Below, piece by piece: positions 61,701-64,000 of a DNA stretch of 64,000 bases. A model generated the notes under the pieces. That model was not told where the DNA came from. It saw only the letters and a program-made list of their open reading frames with translations, and searched no databases. Location: the NCBI GenBank assembly GCA_024760905.1, contig CM045731.1, positions 21,266,001-21,330,000 on the forward strand. The letters run 5' to 3'. The DNA is from Plotosus lineatus (lineage: Eukaryota > Chordata > Actinopteri > Siluriformes > Plotosidae). The position numbers and the translations under genes are program-made. Numbering within the stretch: position 1 is the stretch's first letter; each line of letters opens with the position of its first letter.

Positions 61701-64000
61701 ATGGGCATGCCTTTGCTTGCATGGATTTCTATCAGATACACTCGATCCTTTCCACTGTTCAGCAGGAAAATATGCAAACGCCACAGAGGAACCCCACCAC
61801 CACCACCACCACCAGTCCACCAGTCCTGGGACCCAAACCCAACATTTTTTTTGGAGGGAGACAGATATGCGAACCACTATGGCACAGTGCAGTCCTTGAT
61901 TTATATTTACTTAGATTGTTTATACATAAAAAGAGCACCCTGAAATTATACAAAAGAAAATCATGGTGAATTTTCTTTATGAAAAAAAAAACAAACCAAA
62001 AAAAAAAAAAAAACCCCACCACCACCACCACCATCATCATCACTGTCGTGGGCAGCCATAACCTAATGGTTAGAGAAGTGGCTTTGGAACCGAAAGTCCG
62101 CTGGTTCAATTACCGAGTGTGGCATTACGGGCGTGAACGGCACCTTCCCATCCTCCATATAAAATGGACGAAGTGCCCTTGAGCAAGACACCTGACCCCC
62201 AGCTGTGCTCTGGGCACCACCAATGTGTGTACGTGGCAGTCCACTGCTCCAATTGTGTGTGTTCACTTTGGATGGGTTATATGCAGAGGAAATTATTTCC
62301 CTTCCAGGATTAATACAGTACATCAGCAGCCCCCCCCCCCACCCCCACCCCGTTATCTTACTTTGTTACTGAACTGCACCATTTTCGAGATGATCTGCTC
62401 ACTGATGTTTGGAAAGACAGTGTTACTGATGAACAGCATGTCTTCACTGGTCAGCTGGTCAACGTACACCTACAAGAAAAAGATTAGACTGAGCATCAGT
62501 TCCAAAAGAAATGGAACAGCACAAGGTACCTCAGCCATGCAGCATGGATAATGTAGCAAATTGGCCCTCGAAACGCATACGTACTGGTTTTAATTACCTA
62601 TGTGCTTGTGATACCTTCTATAGTAGGTCAGTGTGATCAACTCAGAAAACAAAAAAAAGCTGAGGTTTGGCCTGTAAAGGTCACCCCAGGTCAAAGGTAA
62701 TTATTTGTCCATACATACAGTATGTGAGTATTGTCGCAAGTGATGTACAGTGCTTGTGAGACAAAGCACGGCTTATCCGGACTTCTGACCTTTCAAGTGA
62801 GCAAGTGAAGGTTGAGTACTAAACAAGTATTCAACACGCAGTTGCTCACTTGAAAGATCGGAAGTCCGGATAAGCCACGCTTTGTCTCACAAGCACCATA
62901 CGTCACTTGCGACAAGTGCCTACATTCGGTGAAGTGCCTCACGTATGGCTTCCTGTTAGTGTCCCATAGTAATGGCATGTCTACTGGCACTCACTACAGA
63001 ATTATACACTTTGAATCCTAGGATCCTCCATGTTTGGCGAAAATCCTTATTTATGGATGAGGTCAGGATTTTGTTCATATACAGTACAGCATCTTAAATC
63101 ATGGTTTATAAGCACCTGAGTAAACCTGTTAAGGAAGGACTTGGGCAAGCCTTTCCGACCTCCTCCTTGCGTGAACGGATTCTGGCAGCCGAAGATCTTG
63201 GTTTTCTCATGCTGGACCTGGAAGCGTATGCTTAGTTCCGGGATGAAGATTTCAGCTCGGTGGTCGAAGCAGGCATTCAGACCCTCCAACACCGACTGAG
63301 AGGCCAAGTTCAGCTGGACAGCAAAAAAATGTCCAAGTTCAGGTTTATAGAAACTGGTTAATATCTAACCGGTTGTGTTTCAAAATAAATATGCGTTCTT
63401 GCCACAGAACGCTAGGACTGTCCCCTTCAGATCAGTAGCACGCCTGGTATCATCGTAACGTTCTTAAACTGCATTAAATTTTTAAATTGCGACACGGACA
63501 TCAGGCAACAGGTCGAAATGACCTAGTTTTTACATGTTTCACAGGCATGTCTGCAGACATATCTGGTATAAACAAACAATCCTGTGATAAATTTTATACA
63601 TCTGACTTTTTGCACTGTACTATGACCACTTCATATGGCCCTTGTGACCTTGAAAAATAGATCAAGGTGACCCAGTTTCAATAAGCTGGTAGGGCGTACC
63701 ACAGGGACCATTCCGGATGCGATAAACAAACCCATGCACCATAGTAACTGCTCATTACAGTACATTGCACCATAATCCTGGTCTATAAGCCAATAGTTTA
63801 CAGGCTGCCGAAACCTCAATACAAACACTGCTGTCACATTCGCAGCATGAACATTGCTTGAATAAACATAGCAAGCTGCTCCAGCTTGCTTTATTGTTAC
63901 AGCTAATGAGCTCACCTCATCCAGGACAATCCAATGTCCAGCCTTCAGAGCAGCCAAGAGAGGACCGTCGCGCCAAGCAAACTCTCCCCCTTTCCCACCC
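8002..64000 (-). CDS. MDN1: Midasin (Rea1/MDN1), dynein-like AAA+ ATPase of 60S ribosome biogenesis; 3' two-thirds of the gene, 66 exons, partial at right edge
   Basis: Midasin is a very large nuclear/nucleolar ATPase. It pulls assembly factors (Ytm1/WDR12, Rsa4/NLE1) off pre-60S particles, using a ring of six AAA domains, a long linker, an acidic tail and a C-terminal MIDAS domain. The window encodes 3,733 C-terminal residues; human MDN1 is about 5,596, so roughly the first third lies to the right of 64000. I joined 66 exons, 63916-64000 down to 8002-8187, with consistent phases. Diagnostic residues are the AAA5 Walker B IVLDELNLA, the AAA6 P-loop GPSASGKSS, a long D/E-rich stretch, and the MIDAS motif DDSSS followed by SDGRG. 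The protein ends FELVTANDR then TAA. All introns fit GT-AG except one GC-AG (36046). Identity is by remembered family sequence; only exact splice sites remain uncertain. Confidence 0.97.
8505..8588. repeat. (TC)n-(TA)n compound microsatellite
   Basis: About 36 nt of CT followed by about 48 nt of TA, in the last MDN1 intron. Confidence 0.95.
9737..10680 (+). mobile_element. SINE-C split by MITE-A copy 2
   Basis: The head has a tRNA-like start (TTAGCACGTCCACCTCACAG; GGTTTGAGTCTC). The body runs to 10065, and the end (GGGTTAAGCGGTTCGACAAA) resumes after 10606. MITE-A occupies 10066-10604. Confidence 0.7.
10066..10604. mobile_element. MITE-A copy 2
   Basis: Starts CAGTGATGCCTCACTTTC and ends GGGAGGGATCCCTG, with TA on both sides (10064-10065, 10605-10606). 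Near full-length; no coding capacity. Confidence 0.82.
11724..16674 (-). CDS. MDN1: MDN1 exons between the acidic arm and the MIDAS domain
   Basis: Exons 16523-16674 ([16 protein letters not shown]...[18 protein letters not shown]), 16320-16403 (28 codons, [19 protein letters not shown]) and 11724-11839 ([20 protein letters not shown]...[12 protein letters not shown]). They match the vertebrate segment leading into [19 protein letters not shown]. The 84-nt exon is easily missed: a (CA)n microsatellite lies directly upstream of its acceptor and its frame is open for only a short distance. The 4.5-kb intron 11840-16319 contains the MITE-H element and the LINE2 reverse-transcriptase fragment. 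Confidence 0.93.
12289..13551. mobile_element. MITE-H (GGCGCAC-ended DNA element)
   Basis: The left end has GGACCATAAGATGCGCC and repeated TATAAGGCGCACCGG. The right end has the inverted form AAGTGCGCCTTATGGTCC. Such 'ccataaggcgcac' ends mark a widespread vertebrate MITE. An RTE 3' fragment (12857-13024) is inserted inside. No transposase frame was seen. Confidence 0.7.
12857..13024 (-). mobile_element. RTE LINE, 3' end only
   Basis: Same tail as at 5818 (CTTCTTCCTTTCGGCTGTTC; GGGGTCGCCACAGCAAATCA; AGGCCTTCTGCCTGGTAGTT). Confidence 0.85.
14020..15722 (+). pseudogene. LINE2 reverse-transcriptase and C-terminal fragment (non-LTR retrotransposon)
   Basis: The plus strand carries, in order, a linker ([20 protein letters not shown]), RT pieces ([23 protein letters not shown]), a catalytic-site remnant [16 protein letters not shown], and thumb/C-terminal sequence in one longer frame at 14956-15423 ([50 protein letters not shown]). 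It ends with CAACAACAGTAA. The YADD-type box reads FADE, so the second catalytic Asp is changed, and several stops break the frame. Related to the endonuclease piece at 2100-3250. Dead copy in the 11840-16319 MDN1 intron. Confidence 0.75.
16414..16453. repeat. (CA)n microsatellite next to an MDN1 acceptor
   Basis: 20 CA units; on the transcribed strand (TG)n ends 11 nt before exon 16320-16403. Confidence 0.95.
17266..17497. mobile_element. MITE-A copy 3, truncated
   Basis: Begins CAGGGATCCCTCACTTTCC after TA and runs through the TACACACATACAGATG region. The other end is missing. Confidence 0.78.
17742..17797. repeat. (AC)n microsatellite that forms an MDN1 splice donor
   Basis: About 28 AC units. 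On the minus strand the exon 17798-17965 ends GAGAG and the intron begins with this (GT)n run. Confidence 0.95.
17798..22404 (-). CDS. MDN1: MDN1 Asp/Glu-rich region exons
   Basis: Exons 22267-22404, 21939-22077, 21433-21605, 19894-20016, 19227-19380, 18836-19104, 18576-18734, 18385-18486, 18074-18272 and 17798-17965. The start is [20 protein letters not shown] with the conserved [20 protein letters not shown]. Then come long acidic runs, including eight Asp in a row coded by pure GAT at 21481-21505, and [19 protein letters not shown] basic patch with NLS-like features follows ([22 protein letters not shown]). This flexible acidic arm links the ring-distal linker to the MIDAS domain. The sequence is biased and variable, so exon identity rests on flanking conserved words and phase. 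Confidence 0.93.
20143..21392. mobile_element. MITE-A copy 4, carrying a nested family B Tigger
   Basis: Starts CAGGGATCCCTCGCTACTTC and ends AATGAGGGATCCCAG then TA. The family B element at 20526-21273 splits it within the word ACATG-TA-CGTATACGTCAG, which other copies have intact. Confidence 0.82.
20526..21273. mobile_element. Tigger-like MITE, family B, complete, nested
   Basis: Ends CAGTGGTACCTCACTTAACG and AAAGTGAGGTACCACTG, with an exact TA duplication (20524-20525, 21274-21275). Contains GGGAGGCCAGC-type internal repeats; no transposase. Confidence 0.85.
21481..21505. repeat. MDN1: Coding (GAT)8 tract in the MDN1 acidic region
   Basis: On the minus strand eight identical GAT codons encode eight aspartates after MWG. 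A pure trinucleotide run in coding sequence is likely to vary in length. Confidence 0.9.
22409..22450. repeat. (GA)n tract beside an MDN1 exon
   Basis: Purine run on the plus strand. On the transcribed strand it forms the long CT-rich pyrimidine tract before the acceptor of exon 22267-22404. Confidence 0.9.
22701..27369 (-). CDS. MDN1: MDN1 linker exons, last block before the acidic region
   Basis: Exons 27254-27369, 26741-27154, 26352-26575, 26121-26258, 23717-23895 and 22701-22862. The first carries the conserved [20 protein letters not shown]. The 414-nt second includes [14 protein letters not shown]. Later ones read [56 protein letters not shown] and [20 protein letters not shown]. The block follows the vertebrate midasin order I remember without a gap. 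A 5.2-kb intron (27370-32596) to its right holds the most heavily nested transposon cluster of the window. Confidence 0.92.
22910..23168 (+). mobile_element. SINE-C copy (plus), 5'-truncated
   Basis: Starts at AATGTGGAGTTTGCATGTTC and continues through TTGGCTGAGATAGGCTTCAG to CATACCAGGATTA. It faces the minus copy at 23236-23500. Confidence 0.7.
23236..23500 (-). mobile_element. SINE-C copy (minus)
   Basis: Contains the reverse complement of the SINE-C body (GGGGCAAATCGGACAAGCCA; CAGAGGAAACCCATAAAAGC; AGCCTGGGACCTTCATGCTG). Confidence 0.7.
24183..25186. mobile_element. Tigger-like MITE, family E, complete
   Basis: Left end CAAACGCTCCCGACTTACG; right end GTAAGTCGGGAAGCGTCTG; TA on both sides. 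Other copies are at 30001 and 41954. Confidence 0.8.
25328..26050. mobile_element. Tigger-like family D relative with internal duplication
   Basis: Starts CAGTCCGCCCCCGTTTTTCA. A segment (about 25485-25650) is repeated at about 25850-26015, sharing AGTAAAATGTAGTAA, TTGTACTGTGAT and CTTAGGCTCCTTACCAGA. The right end is unclear. Confidence 0.55.
26652..26710. repeat. (TA)n followed by a T tract
   Basis: Lies 31 nt downstream (on the transcribed strand) of the donor of MDN1 exon 26741-27154. Confidence 0.9.
27890..28036 (+). pseudogene. N-terminal remnant of a pogo/Tigger transposase
   Basis: A 48-codon frame, starting [20 protein letters not shown], then [20 protein letters not shown] and FAAEVLRR before TGA. 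The VITLEEKVxxLDMxxEGxxxxA pattern is the psq-type helix-turn-helix at the start of Tigger transposases (related to CENP-B). The DDE domain is absent. It sits just inside a CAGTAGGCCC terminus, so it ties these MITE families to the Tigger group. A second, frameshifted copy is at 45957-46102 on the other strand. Confidence 0.72.
28218..29419. mobile_element. Tigger-like MITE, family D, complete, nested
   Basis: CAGTAGGCCCTTGACATTCG ... GTCAAGGGCCTACTG with TA on both sides. The empty site (CTGCATATAATG) is preserved in the paralogous composite at about 45762-45780. Confidence 0.85.
29541..29581. repeat. Poly(A) tract
   Basis: About 33 A at the SINE-C tail junction; the same junction in the 45.6-kb copy has a shorter tract. 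Confidence 0.9.
30001..30797. mobile_element. Tigger-like MITE, family E, complete
   Basis: CAGACACTCCCCGACTCCCA ... GGAGCGTCTG, flanked by TA. TGTACAGACG-type words repeat just before it (about 29957-29999), suggesting repeated targeting or end duplication. Confidence 0.78.
31365..31637. mobile_element. Fold-back hAT-type MITE
   Basis: Long inverted repeat: GGGTGTCAAAGTCGTCCCAC... on the left is mirrored by ...GTGGCACGAGTTTAACACCC on the right. Arms are about 120 nt, with a short centre near 31490-31515. Ends of the CAGGGGTGTCAAAC type are typical of hAT MITEs. Confidence 0.8.
31645..31971. mobile_element. Tigger-like MITE with hybrid ends (C-type left, D-type right)
   Basis: Left end CAGTCGGCCCCCAACTTAC; right end ACAAGGGCCTACTG; TA on both sides. 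Confidence 0.7.
32079..32222. mobile_element. Short Tigger-like MITE (about 144 bp)
   Basis: CAGTAGGCCCTTGACCATTC ... ACGGGGGCCTAATTG. An internally deleted family D form. Confidence 0.6.
32597..43940 (-). CDS. MDN1: MDN1 linker exons, third block
   Basis: Exons 43655-43940, 41685-41923, 41499-41594, 40695-40789, 39286-39410, 38956-39117, 36047-36156, 35282-35355, 35006-35195, 34770-34923, 34538-34684, 32975-33101 and 32597-32702. Recognisable stretches are [80 protein letters not shown] and [20 protein letters not shown]. Two sites are unusual. Exon 36047-36156 needs a GC donor (AAAG|GCAAGT). Exon 32975-33101 fits only with a weak AT|GTACAT donor, chosen because it is the only nearby GT giving the phase of the next exon. 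Introns here are mostly transposon sequence. Confidence 0.88.
33312..33799. mobile_element. MITE-A copy 5 with internal (TA)n
   Basis: GAGGGATCCCTCACTTTCCG ... GCAAGGGATCCCTG. A TA microsatellite (about 33668-33740) has expanded inside. Confidence 0.8.
33919..34223 (-). mobile_element. SINE-A copy, near full-length
   Basis: Reading minus: tRNA-like head (A box TGGCCTGGCGG region; B box GGTTCGAGTTCC), body GAACCATTGCTGACTTTCGA, and RTE-like tail (GATTCACTATGGCGACCCCT). Confidence 0.78.
35411..35928. mobile_element. Poly(A) tract and MITE-A copy 6
   Basis: 41 A at 35411-35451, then MITE-A from CAGGGATCCCTCACTTTCC (35463, after TA) to GCGAAGGATCCCTT (35928, before TA). Confidence 0.8.
36536..37271. 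mobile_element. Tigger-like MITE, family B
   Basis: CAGTGGTACCTCACTTTACG ... AAAGTGAGGTACCATTG. The left flank is CA where TA is expected (a likely mutation); the right flank is TA. Same family as 20526-21273. Confidence 0.8.
37435..37797 (-). mobile_element. SINE-A copy, the most complete of the window
   Basis: Reading minus: GGGGGCAGTGGTGGTCTAGT (A box), GGTTGGGGGTTCGAGTCCCA (B box), body TCAAAGGCAGGCTATGTCTC and AGAACCACTGCTGACATTCG, then the RTE-like tail ATTCGCTGTGGCGACTCCC and AAAGCCGAAAGGAAG. A 20-bp sequence ATTTTGCATTTCGTTAACAG occurs just before it (37413-37432) and again at 37880-37899. Confidence 0.85.
37801..37950. repeat. Perfect inverted repeat, 70-bp arms, 10-bp loop
   Basis: 37801-37870 (TTTGAAAGGAGGTGGAGGAC...) is the exact reverse complement of 37881-37950 (...GTCCTCCACCTCCTTTCAAA). 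The loop CGAAATGAAA is at 37871-37880. I found no mismatch on reading. Between two SINE-A copies in opposite orientation. Confidence 0.95.
38005..38196 (+). mobile_element. SINE-A copy, 5'-truncated
   Basis: AGAACCATTGCTGACTTTC to the tail GATGATTCGCTGGGGTGACC and GAGCCGGAAGGAAAAGAAG. Confidence 0.8.
38592..38902 (-). mobile_element. SINE-B copy
   Basis: Reading minus: GGGGCTGGTGGCGTAGTGGT (A-box region) and TTGTGTGCTCGAATCCCAGT (B-box region), then the body AAGTGTGCCTCTGTTCACCC and CACTAGGCTCGGGTGTAAAA. tRNA-derived SINE without the RTE tail. Confidence 0.78.
39651..40317. mobile_element. MITE-A copy 7 with a SINE-A inside
   Basis: CAGGGATCCCTCACTTTCCG ... GCGAGGGATCACTG, flanked by TA. 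A minus-oriented SINE-A occupies 39757-40065 (tail TTTTCCTTTTGGCTGTTCTC, head GGGACTCGAACCCCCAACCT). Confidence 0.8.
40826..40850. repeat. (TA)n microsatellite
   Basis: Within the intron just upstream (transcribed sense) of MDN1 exon 40695-40789; followed by an ATT-rich run at 40898-40937. Confidence 0.85.
41013..41465. mobile_element. Inverted pair of SINE-C copies
   Basis: 41013-41237 is minus-oriented (GCCAACACATACAGACAACC; CAATTAGCCCAAATGTGCAT; AAACCCAGGACCTTATTTCT). 41238-41465 is plus-oriented (CTTCCCTGGGTTTCGTCTGA; GTAAGCTGTTCAGGGTGTAC; AGATAGGCTCCAGGGTCCCT). The copies are joined head to head. Confidence 0.68.
41954..43160. mobile_element. Tigger-like MITE, family E, with a nested SINE-B
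   Basis: CAGACGCTCCCTGACTTGCG ... GTAAGTCGGGGAGCCTCTG with TA on both sides. SINE-B (42740-43043, minus) lies inside, flanked by GCATACTACGTAGGT and GCATGCTATGTAGGT, a target duplication with two changes. Confidence 0.82.
43195..43612. repeat. Unclassified dispersed repeat
   Basis: Starts TTAAATTCTATTTTCTCCCC and ends GCGCCACTCAGAAGCCTGCA. Words such as CCCAATTCCCACCCATTAGG and GGCGCAACAACAAGGTGCGC (minus) look like a fish SINE or MITE, but I cannot name it. No gene seen. Confidence 0.4.
44032..50388 (-). CDS. MDN1: MDN1 linker exons, second block
   Basis: Exons 50228-50388, 49984-50104, 49694-49910, 47984-48227, 47778-47898, 47514-47684, 47190-47404, 46675-47062, 46484-46596, 44284-44947 and 44032-44193. 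The largest, 664 nt, starts [18 protein letters not shown] and ends LLRHVCQ. The last (54 codons, [20 protein letters not shown]...[12 protein letters not shown]) is a charged helix. Exon 46675-47062 ([20 protein letters not shown]...) is clean over 129 codons. All join in frame. The open frame upstream of 44947, full of Tyr-Ile repeats, is intronic TA microsatellite and not protein. Confidence 0.92.
45012..45240. repeat. Compound (TA)n/(TG)n/(CA)n microsatellite
   Basis: Alternating blocks of TA, GTGTGT and CACACA over about 230 nt, several of them self-complementary. The resulting Tyr/Ile-rich open frames are artefacts. Confidence 0.95.
45238..46381. mobile_element. MITE-A copy 8, carrying composite repeat copy 2
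   Basis: The left end is degenerate (CCTCACTTGTTTTCCACTG). The right end AAGTAGCAAGGGATCCCTG is before TA. Between them, 45481-46313 is the composite repeat in minus orientation: CAGTAGGCCCTTGACTATTC starts at 46313 next to TA, followed by Tigger transposase remnant, hAT end (GGTTGCCGACCCCTAAACTA at about 45878-45897) and SINE-C tail. Confidence 0.75.
45957..46102 (-). pseudogene. N-terminal remnant of a pogo/Tigger transposase, frameshifted copy
   Basis: Same start ([13 protein letters not shown]...) as at 27890-28036, but small insertions and deletions around CAGAAAAGGTAATGACGCTC shift the frame. Dead; useful mainly for dating the composite repeat. Confidence 0.68.
48260..48737. mobile_element. 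MITE-A copy 9
   Basis: CAGATCCCTTACTTTCCGTG ... GTAGCAAGGGATCCCTG, right flank TA. Its left end joins an (AC)n run directly upstream of the acceptor of MDN1 exon 47984-48227. Confidence 0.78.
48742..49637 (-). mobile_element. MITE-I copy 1
   Basis: Inverted ends CCGTATTTGACGTGATAAGC and GCTTATTACGTCAAATACGG. Contains a (GA)n run (48984-49018). On the minus strand about 49400-49200 it matches the short frame of copy 2, with one stop. Confidence 0.75.
50729..53306 (+). pseudogene. RTE-type LINE, 5'-truncated, endonuclease plus reverse transcriptase, frameshifted
   Basis: Non-LTR retrotransposon in the MDN1 intron between exons 53787 and 50388, antisense to the gene. Endonuclease part 50727-51248 ([40 protein letters not shown]). 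RT part 51849-52697 ([40 protein letters not shown]; catalytic FADDIVIS). C-terminal pieces 52643-52894 and 52900-53271 ([39 protein letters not shown]). Frame breaks are near 51248, in the A tract at 51773-51792, and around 52690-52900. Flanked by ACAGATTTT at 50720-50728 and 53307-53315. The tail ends in AAGAAGAAGAAG. The catalytic boxes survive, so it is a fairly young dead copy. Confidence 0.88.
53787..58324 (-). CDS. MDN1: MDN1 linker exons, first block (after AAA6)
   Basis: Exons 58176-58324, 57889-58088, 57561-57787, 56266-56379, 55692-55821, 55456-55562 and 53787-53920. They encode helical linker sequence (for example [79 protein letters not shown]). No enzymatic motif is expected here; in yeast Rea1 this region forms the stem/middle of the tail that moves relative to the ring. 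Phases (0,2,1,1,2,1,0 at the exon ends) close exactly. The exon at 55456-55562 is the least certain of the block because its sequence is the least familiar to me. Confidence 0.88.
54171..54660. mobile_element. MITE-A copy 10
   Basis: CAGGGATCCCTCACTTTCC ... GTGAGGGATCCCTG, TA on both sides; contains a (CA)n run (54389-54414). Confidence 0.82.
54735..55357. mobile_element. Mosaic: SINE-C fragment, family C Tigger end, MITE-A copy 11 end
   Basis: 54735-54862 is SINE-C head (GTGTGGAGTTTACATGTTCT). 54863-55057 is the right end of a family C Tigger (TTGTAATTTGAGGGCCGACTG then TA). 55060-55357 is the right part of MITE-A (AACCGCGGAAAGTGAGGGAT) ending before TA. Confidence 0.68.
55914..56215 (+). 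mobile_element. SINE-C copy, near full-length
   Basis: Head TTGCTTAGCACGTCCACCTC and AAGGTCCTGGGTTCGATTCC (B box), body ACATGCACAGTAGGTTAATG and GTTCAAGGTGTACCCTGCCC, end CCCTAATTGTGATTAAGCGG with ATGAATGAATGA. Confidence 0.8.
56631..57484 (+). mobile_element. MITE-I copy 2 with a short open frame
   Basis: Ends TACCGTATTCGACATAAGC and GCGCTTATCACGTCGAATACG. The frame at 56872-57069 (65 aa) reads [20 protein letters not shown] and [20 protein letters not shown], ending in an acidic tail. It resembles a transposase C-terminus but I cannot name it. Confidence 0.72.
58458..60336 (-). CDS. MDN1: MDN1 exons for AAA domain 6
   Basis: Five exons: 60073-60336, 59718-59982, 59025-59184, 58764-58880 and 58458-58666. 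The first has the P-loop GPSASGKSS and the following [16 protein letters not shown]. The second is an inserted helical block ([17 protein letters not shown]...). The third has the Walker B strand [11 protein letters not shown]. The fourth reads [16 protein letters not shown]. The fifth has the sensor/arginine-finger region LFLTMDP...[15 protein letters not shown]. The Walker B acid position is LLMDN rather than a classic DE pair; as I recall, human AAA6 is similar, so this is a family trait and not decay. The donor at 58763 lies against a GTATATGTGTGT run. Confidence 0.94.
58734..58760. repeat. (CA)n microsatellite beside an MDN1 donor
   Basis: On the transcribed strand the intron after exon 58764-58880 starts GTATATGTGTGTGT. 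Confidence 0.92.
59246..59370 (-). mobile_element. RTE LINE, 3' end only
   Basis: TTCTTCTTTTCCTTTCGGCT, GGGGTCGCCACAGCGAATCA, TGTCCTCCTTCACCACATC; about 125 nt. Confidence 0.82.
60419..60989 (-). CDS. MDN1: MDN1 exons joining AAA5 to AAA6
   Basis: Exons 60801-60989 (63 codons, starting [13 protein letters not shown]) and 60419-60508 (30 codons, starting VLSVFRKVF), both in phase 0. The first contains the conserved [14 protein letters not shown] segment, typical of the lid at the end of a midasin AAA module, and ends TEADKAQ. The second ([18 protein letters not shown]) leads into the AAA6 large domain. Splice sites are canonical: acceptor after CTTGCCAG and donor CAG|GTGTT for the first; acceptor after TCCTCAG and donor CAG|GTTGG for the second. 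Confidence 0.92.
61195..61506 (-). mobile_element. SINE-C fragment followed by SINE-A head and body
   Basis: 61195-61315 is the SINE-C end (minus). 61316-61506 is SINE-A (minus) with head GGGACTCGAACCCACAACCT and body TCAGCAATGGTTCTTTTAAA; the RTE tail is missing. Confidence 0.72.
61535..61893 (-). mobile_element. SINE-C copy, diverged
   Basis: TTCGTCAAACTGCTTTATCC ... GGACCCAAACCCAACATTTT. It includes a (CCA)n run at 61794-61815 that opens a spurious His/Pro frame. Confidence 0.6.
62049..62300 (+). mobile_element. SINE-D copy
   Basis: tRNA-like head GGCAGCCATAACCTAATGGT and TCCGCTGGTTCAATTACCG, then GTGCCCTTGAGCAAGACACC, ACTGCTCCAATTGTGTGTGT and TGGATGGGTTATATGCAGAG, a well-known fish SINE pattern. 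Only copy seen. Confidence 0.75.
62330..62351 (-). promoter_or_regulatory. MDN1: G-run just inside an MDN1 intron
   Basis: On the transcribed strand, ten nt after the donor at 62361 starts GGGG-T-GGGGG-T-G11. G-runs near a donor often act as intronic splicing enhancers, and this one could fold as a G-quadruplex. Confidence 0.5.
62362..64000 (-). CDS. MDN1: MDN1 exons for the C-terminal half of AAA domain 5
   Basis: Exons 63916-64000 (cut by the window edge), 63116-63313 and 62362-62469. The first ends in the Walker B strand (HWIVLDE). The second continues [19 protein letters not shown] and carries the sensor-1 segment FGCQNP and the ring-interface segment [16 protein letters not shown]. The third (36 codons, [10 protein letters not shown]...) is the helical small-domain part. 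I assign AAA5 rather than AAA3/4 because the next P-loop downstream, about 245 residues on, is followed directly by the linker and must be AAA6. The Walker A exon of AAA5 is outside the window. The 63915-63314 intron shows no recognised repeat. Confidence 0.93.
62731..62916. repeat. Fold-back inverted repeat, related to Tigger family E interior
   Basis: ATTGTCGCAAGTGATGTACA and GTGCTTGTGAGACAAAGC on the left mirror GCTTTGTCTCACAAGCACC and ACGTCACTTGCGACAAG on the right. The middle contains ATCCGGACTTCTGACCTTTC, a word from family E. Confidence 0.75.

Noticed and set aside
61680..61943. His/Pro-rich plus-strand frames
   Set aside because: Produced by a (CCA)n run inside a SINE-C copy.

Overview
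This window is vertebrate nuclear DNA, most likely from a ray-finned (teleost) fish. The evidence is one very large multi-exon gene with GT-AG introns, and introns packed with tRNA-derived SINEs, an RTE-type LINE, pogo/Tigger-type MITEs with TA target duplications, hAT fragments and long CA/TA microsatellites. The repeat families look teleost to me, but species cannot be decided from the window. There are no operons, prokaryotic signals or CRISPR arrays.

One protein-coding gene is present. It is MDN1 (midasin, the Rea1-type dynein-like AAA+ ATPase of 60S ribosome maturation), on the minus strand. It enters at the right edge inside AAA domain 5 and ends at a stop codon at 8002-8004. By hand I linked 66 exons (11,203 coding nt, 3,733 aa plus stop). 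All intron phases agree and no internal stop is left. From right to left they encode: the AAA5 Walker B/sensor/arginine-finger part (62.3-64.0 kb); the AAA5-AAA6 connection (60.4-61.0 kb); AAA6 (58.4-60.4 kb); the long helical linker (22.7-58.3 kb); the Asp/Glu-rich region (17.8-22.4 kb); a basic and pre-MIDAS segment (11.7-18.3 kb); and the MIDAS/VWA domain (8.0-11.6 kb). Exons for AAA1-4 and the N-terminus lie beyond 64000.

Positions 1-8001 are intergenic. They hold a complete Tigger-like MITE, a nest of broken elements (1750-4198), SINE copies, a CG-rich palindromic motif pair at 5281-5317, and a candidate MDN1 poly(A) signal at 7844. No second gene could be supported.

The introns are the accessory part of the window. 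They hold 11 copies of one GGATCC-ended MITE (called MITE-A here), several CAGT-ended Tigger-like families (B-E), two copies of another MITE (I), four SINE families (A-D), an RTE LINE (50.7-53.3 kb) with target duplication, and a second non-LTR element in two fragments. Many insertions are nested, so their order can be read. The most notable structures are: SINE-A sharing its 3' tail with the resident RTE LINE; a perfect 70-bp-arm inverted repeat beside a SINE-A copy, with 20-bp direct repeats; a composite hAT-in-Tigger repeat present at two loci; and several MDN1 splice sites abutting microsatellites or a G-run. I found no convincing new multi-gene system. The letter names of families are local labels for this report. 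All coordinates were read by hand without alignment software.
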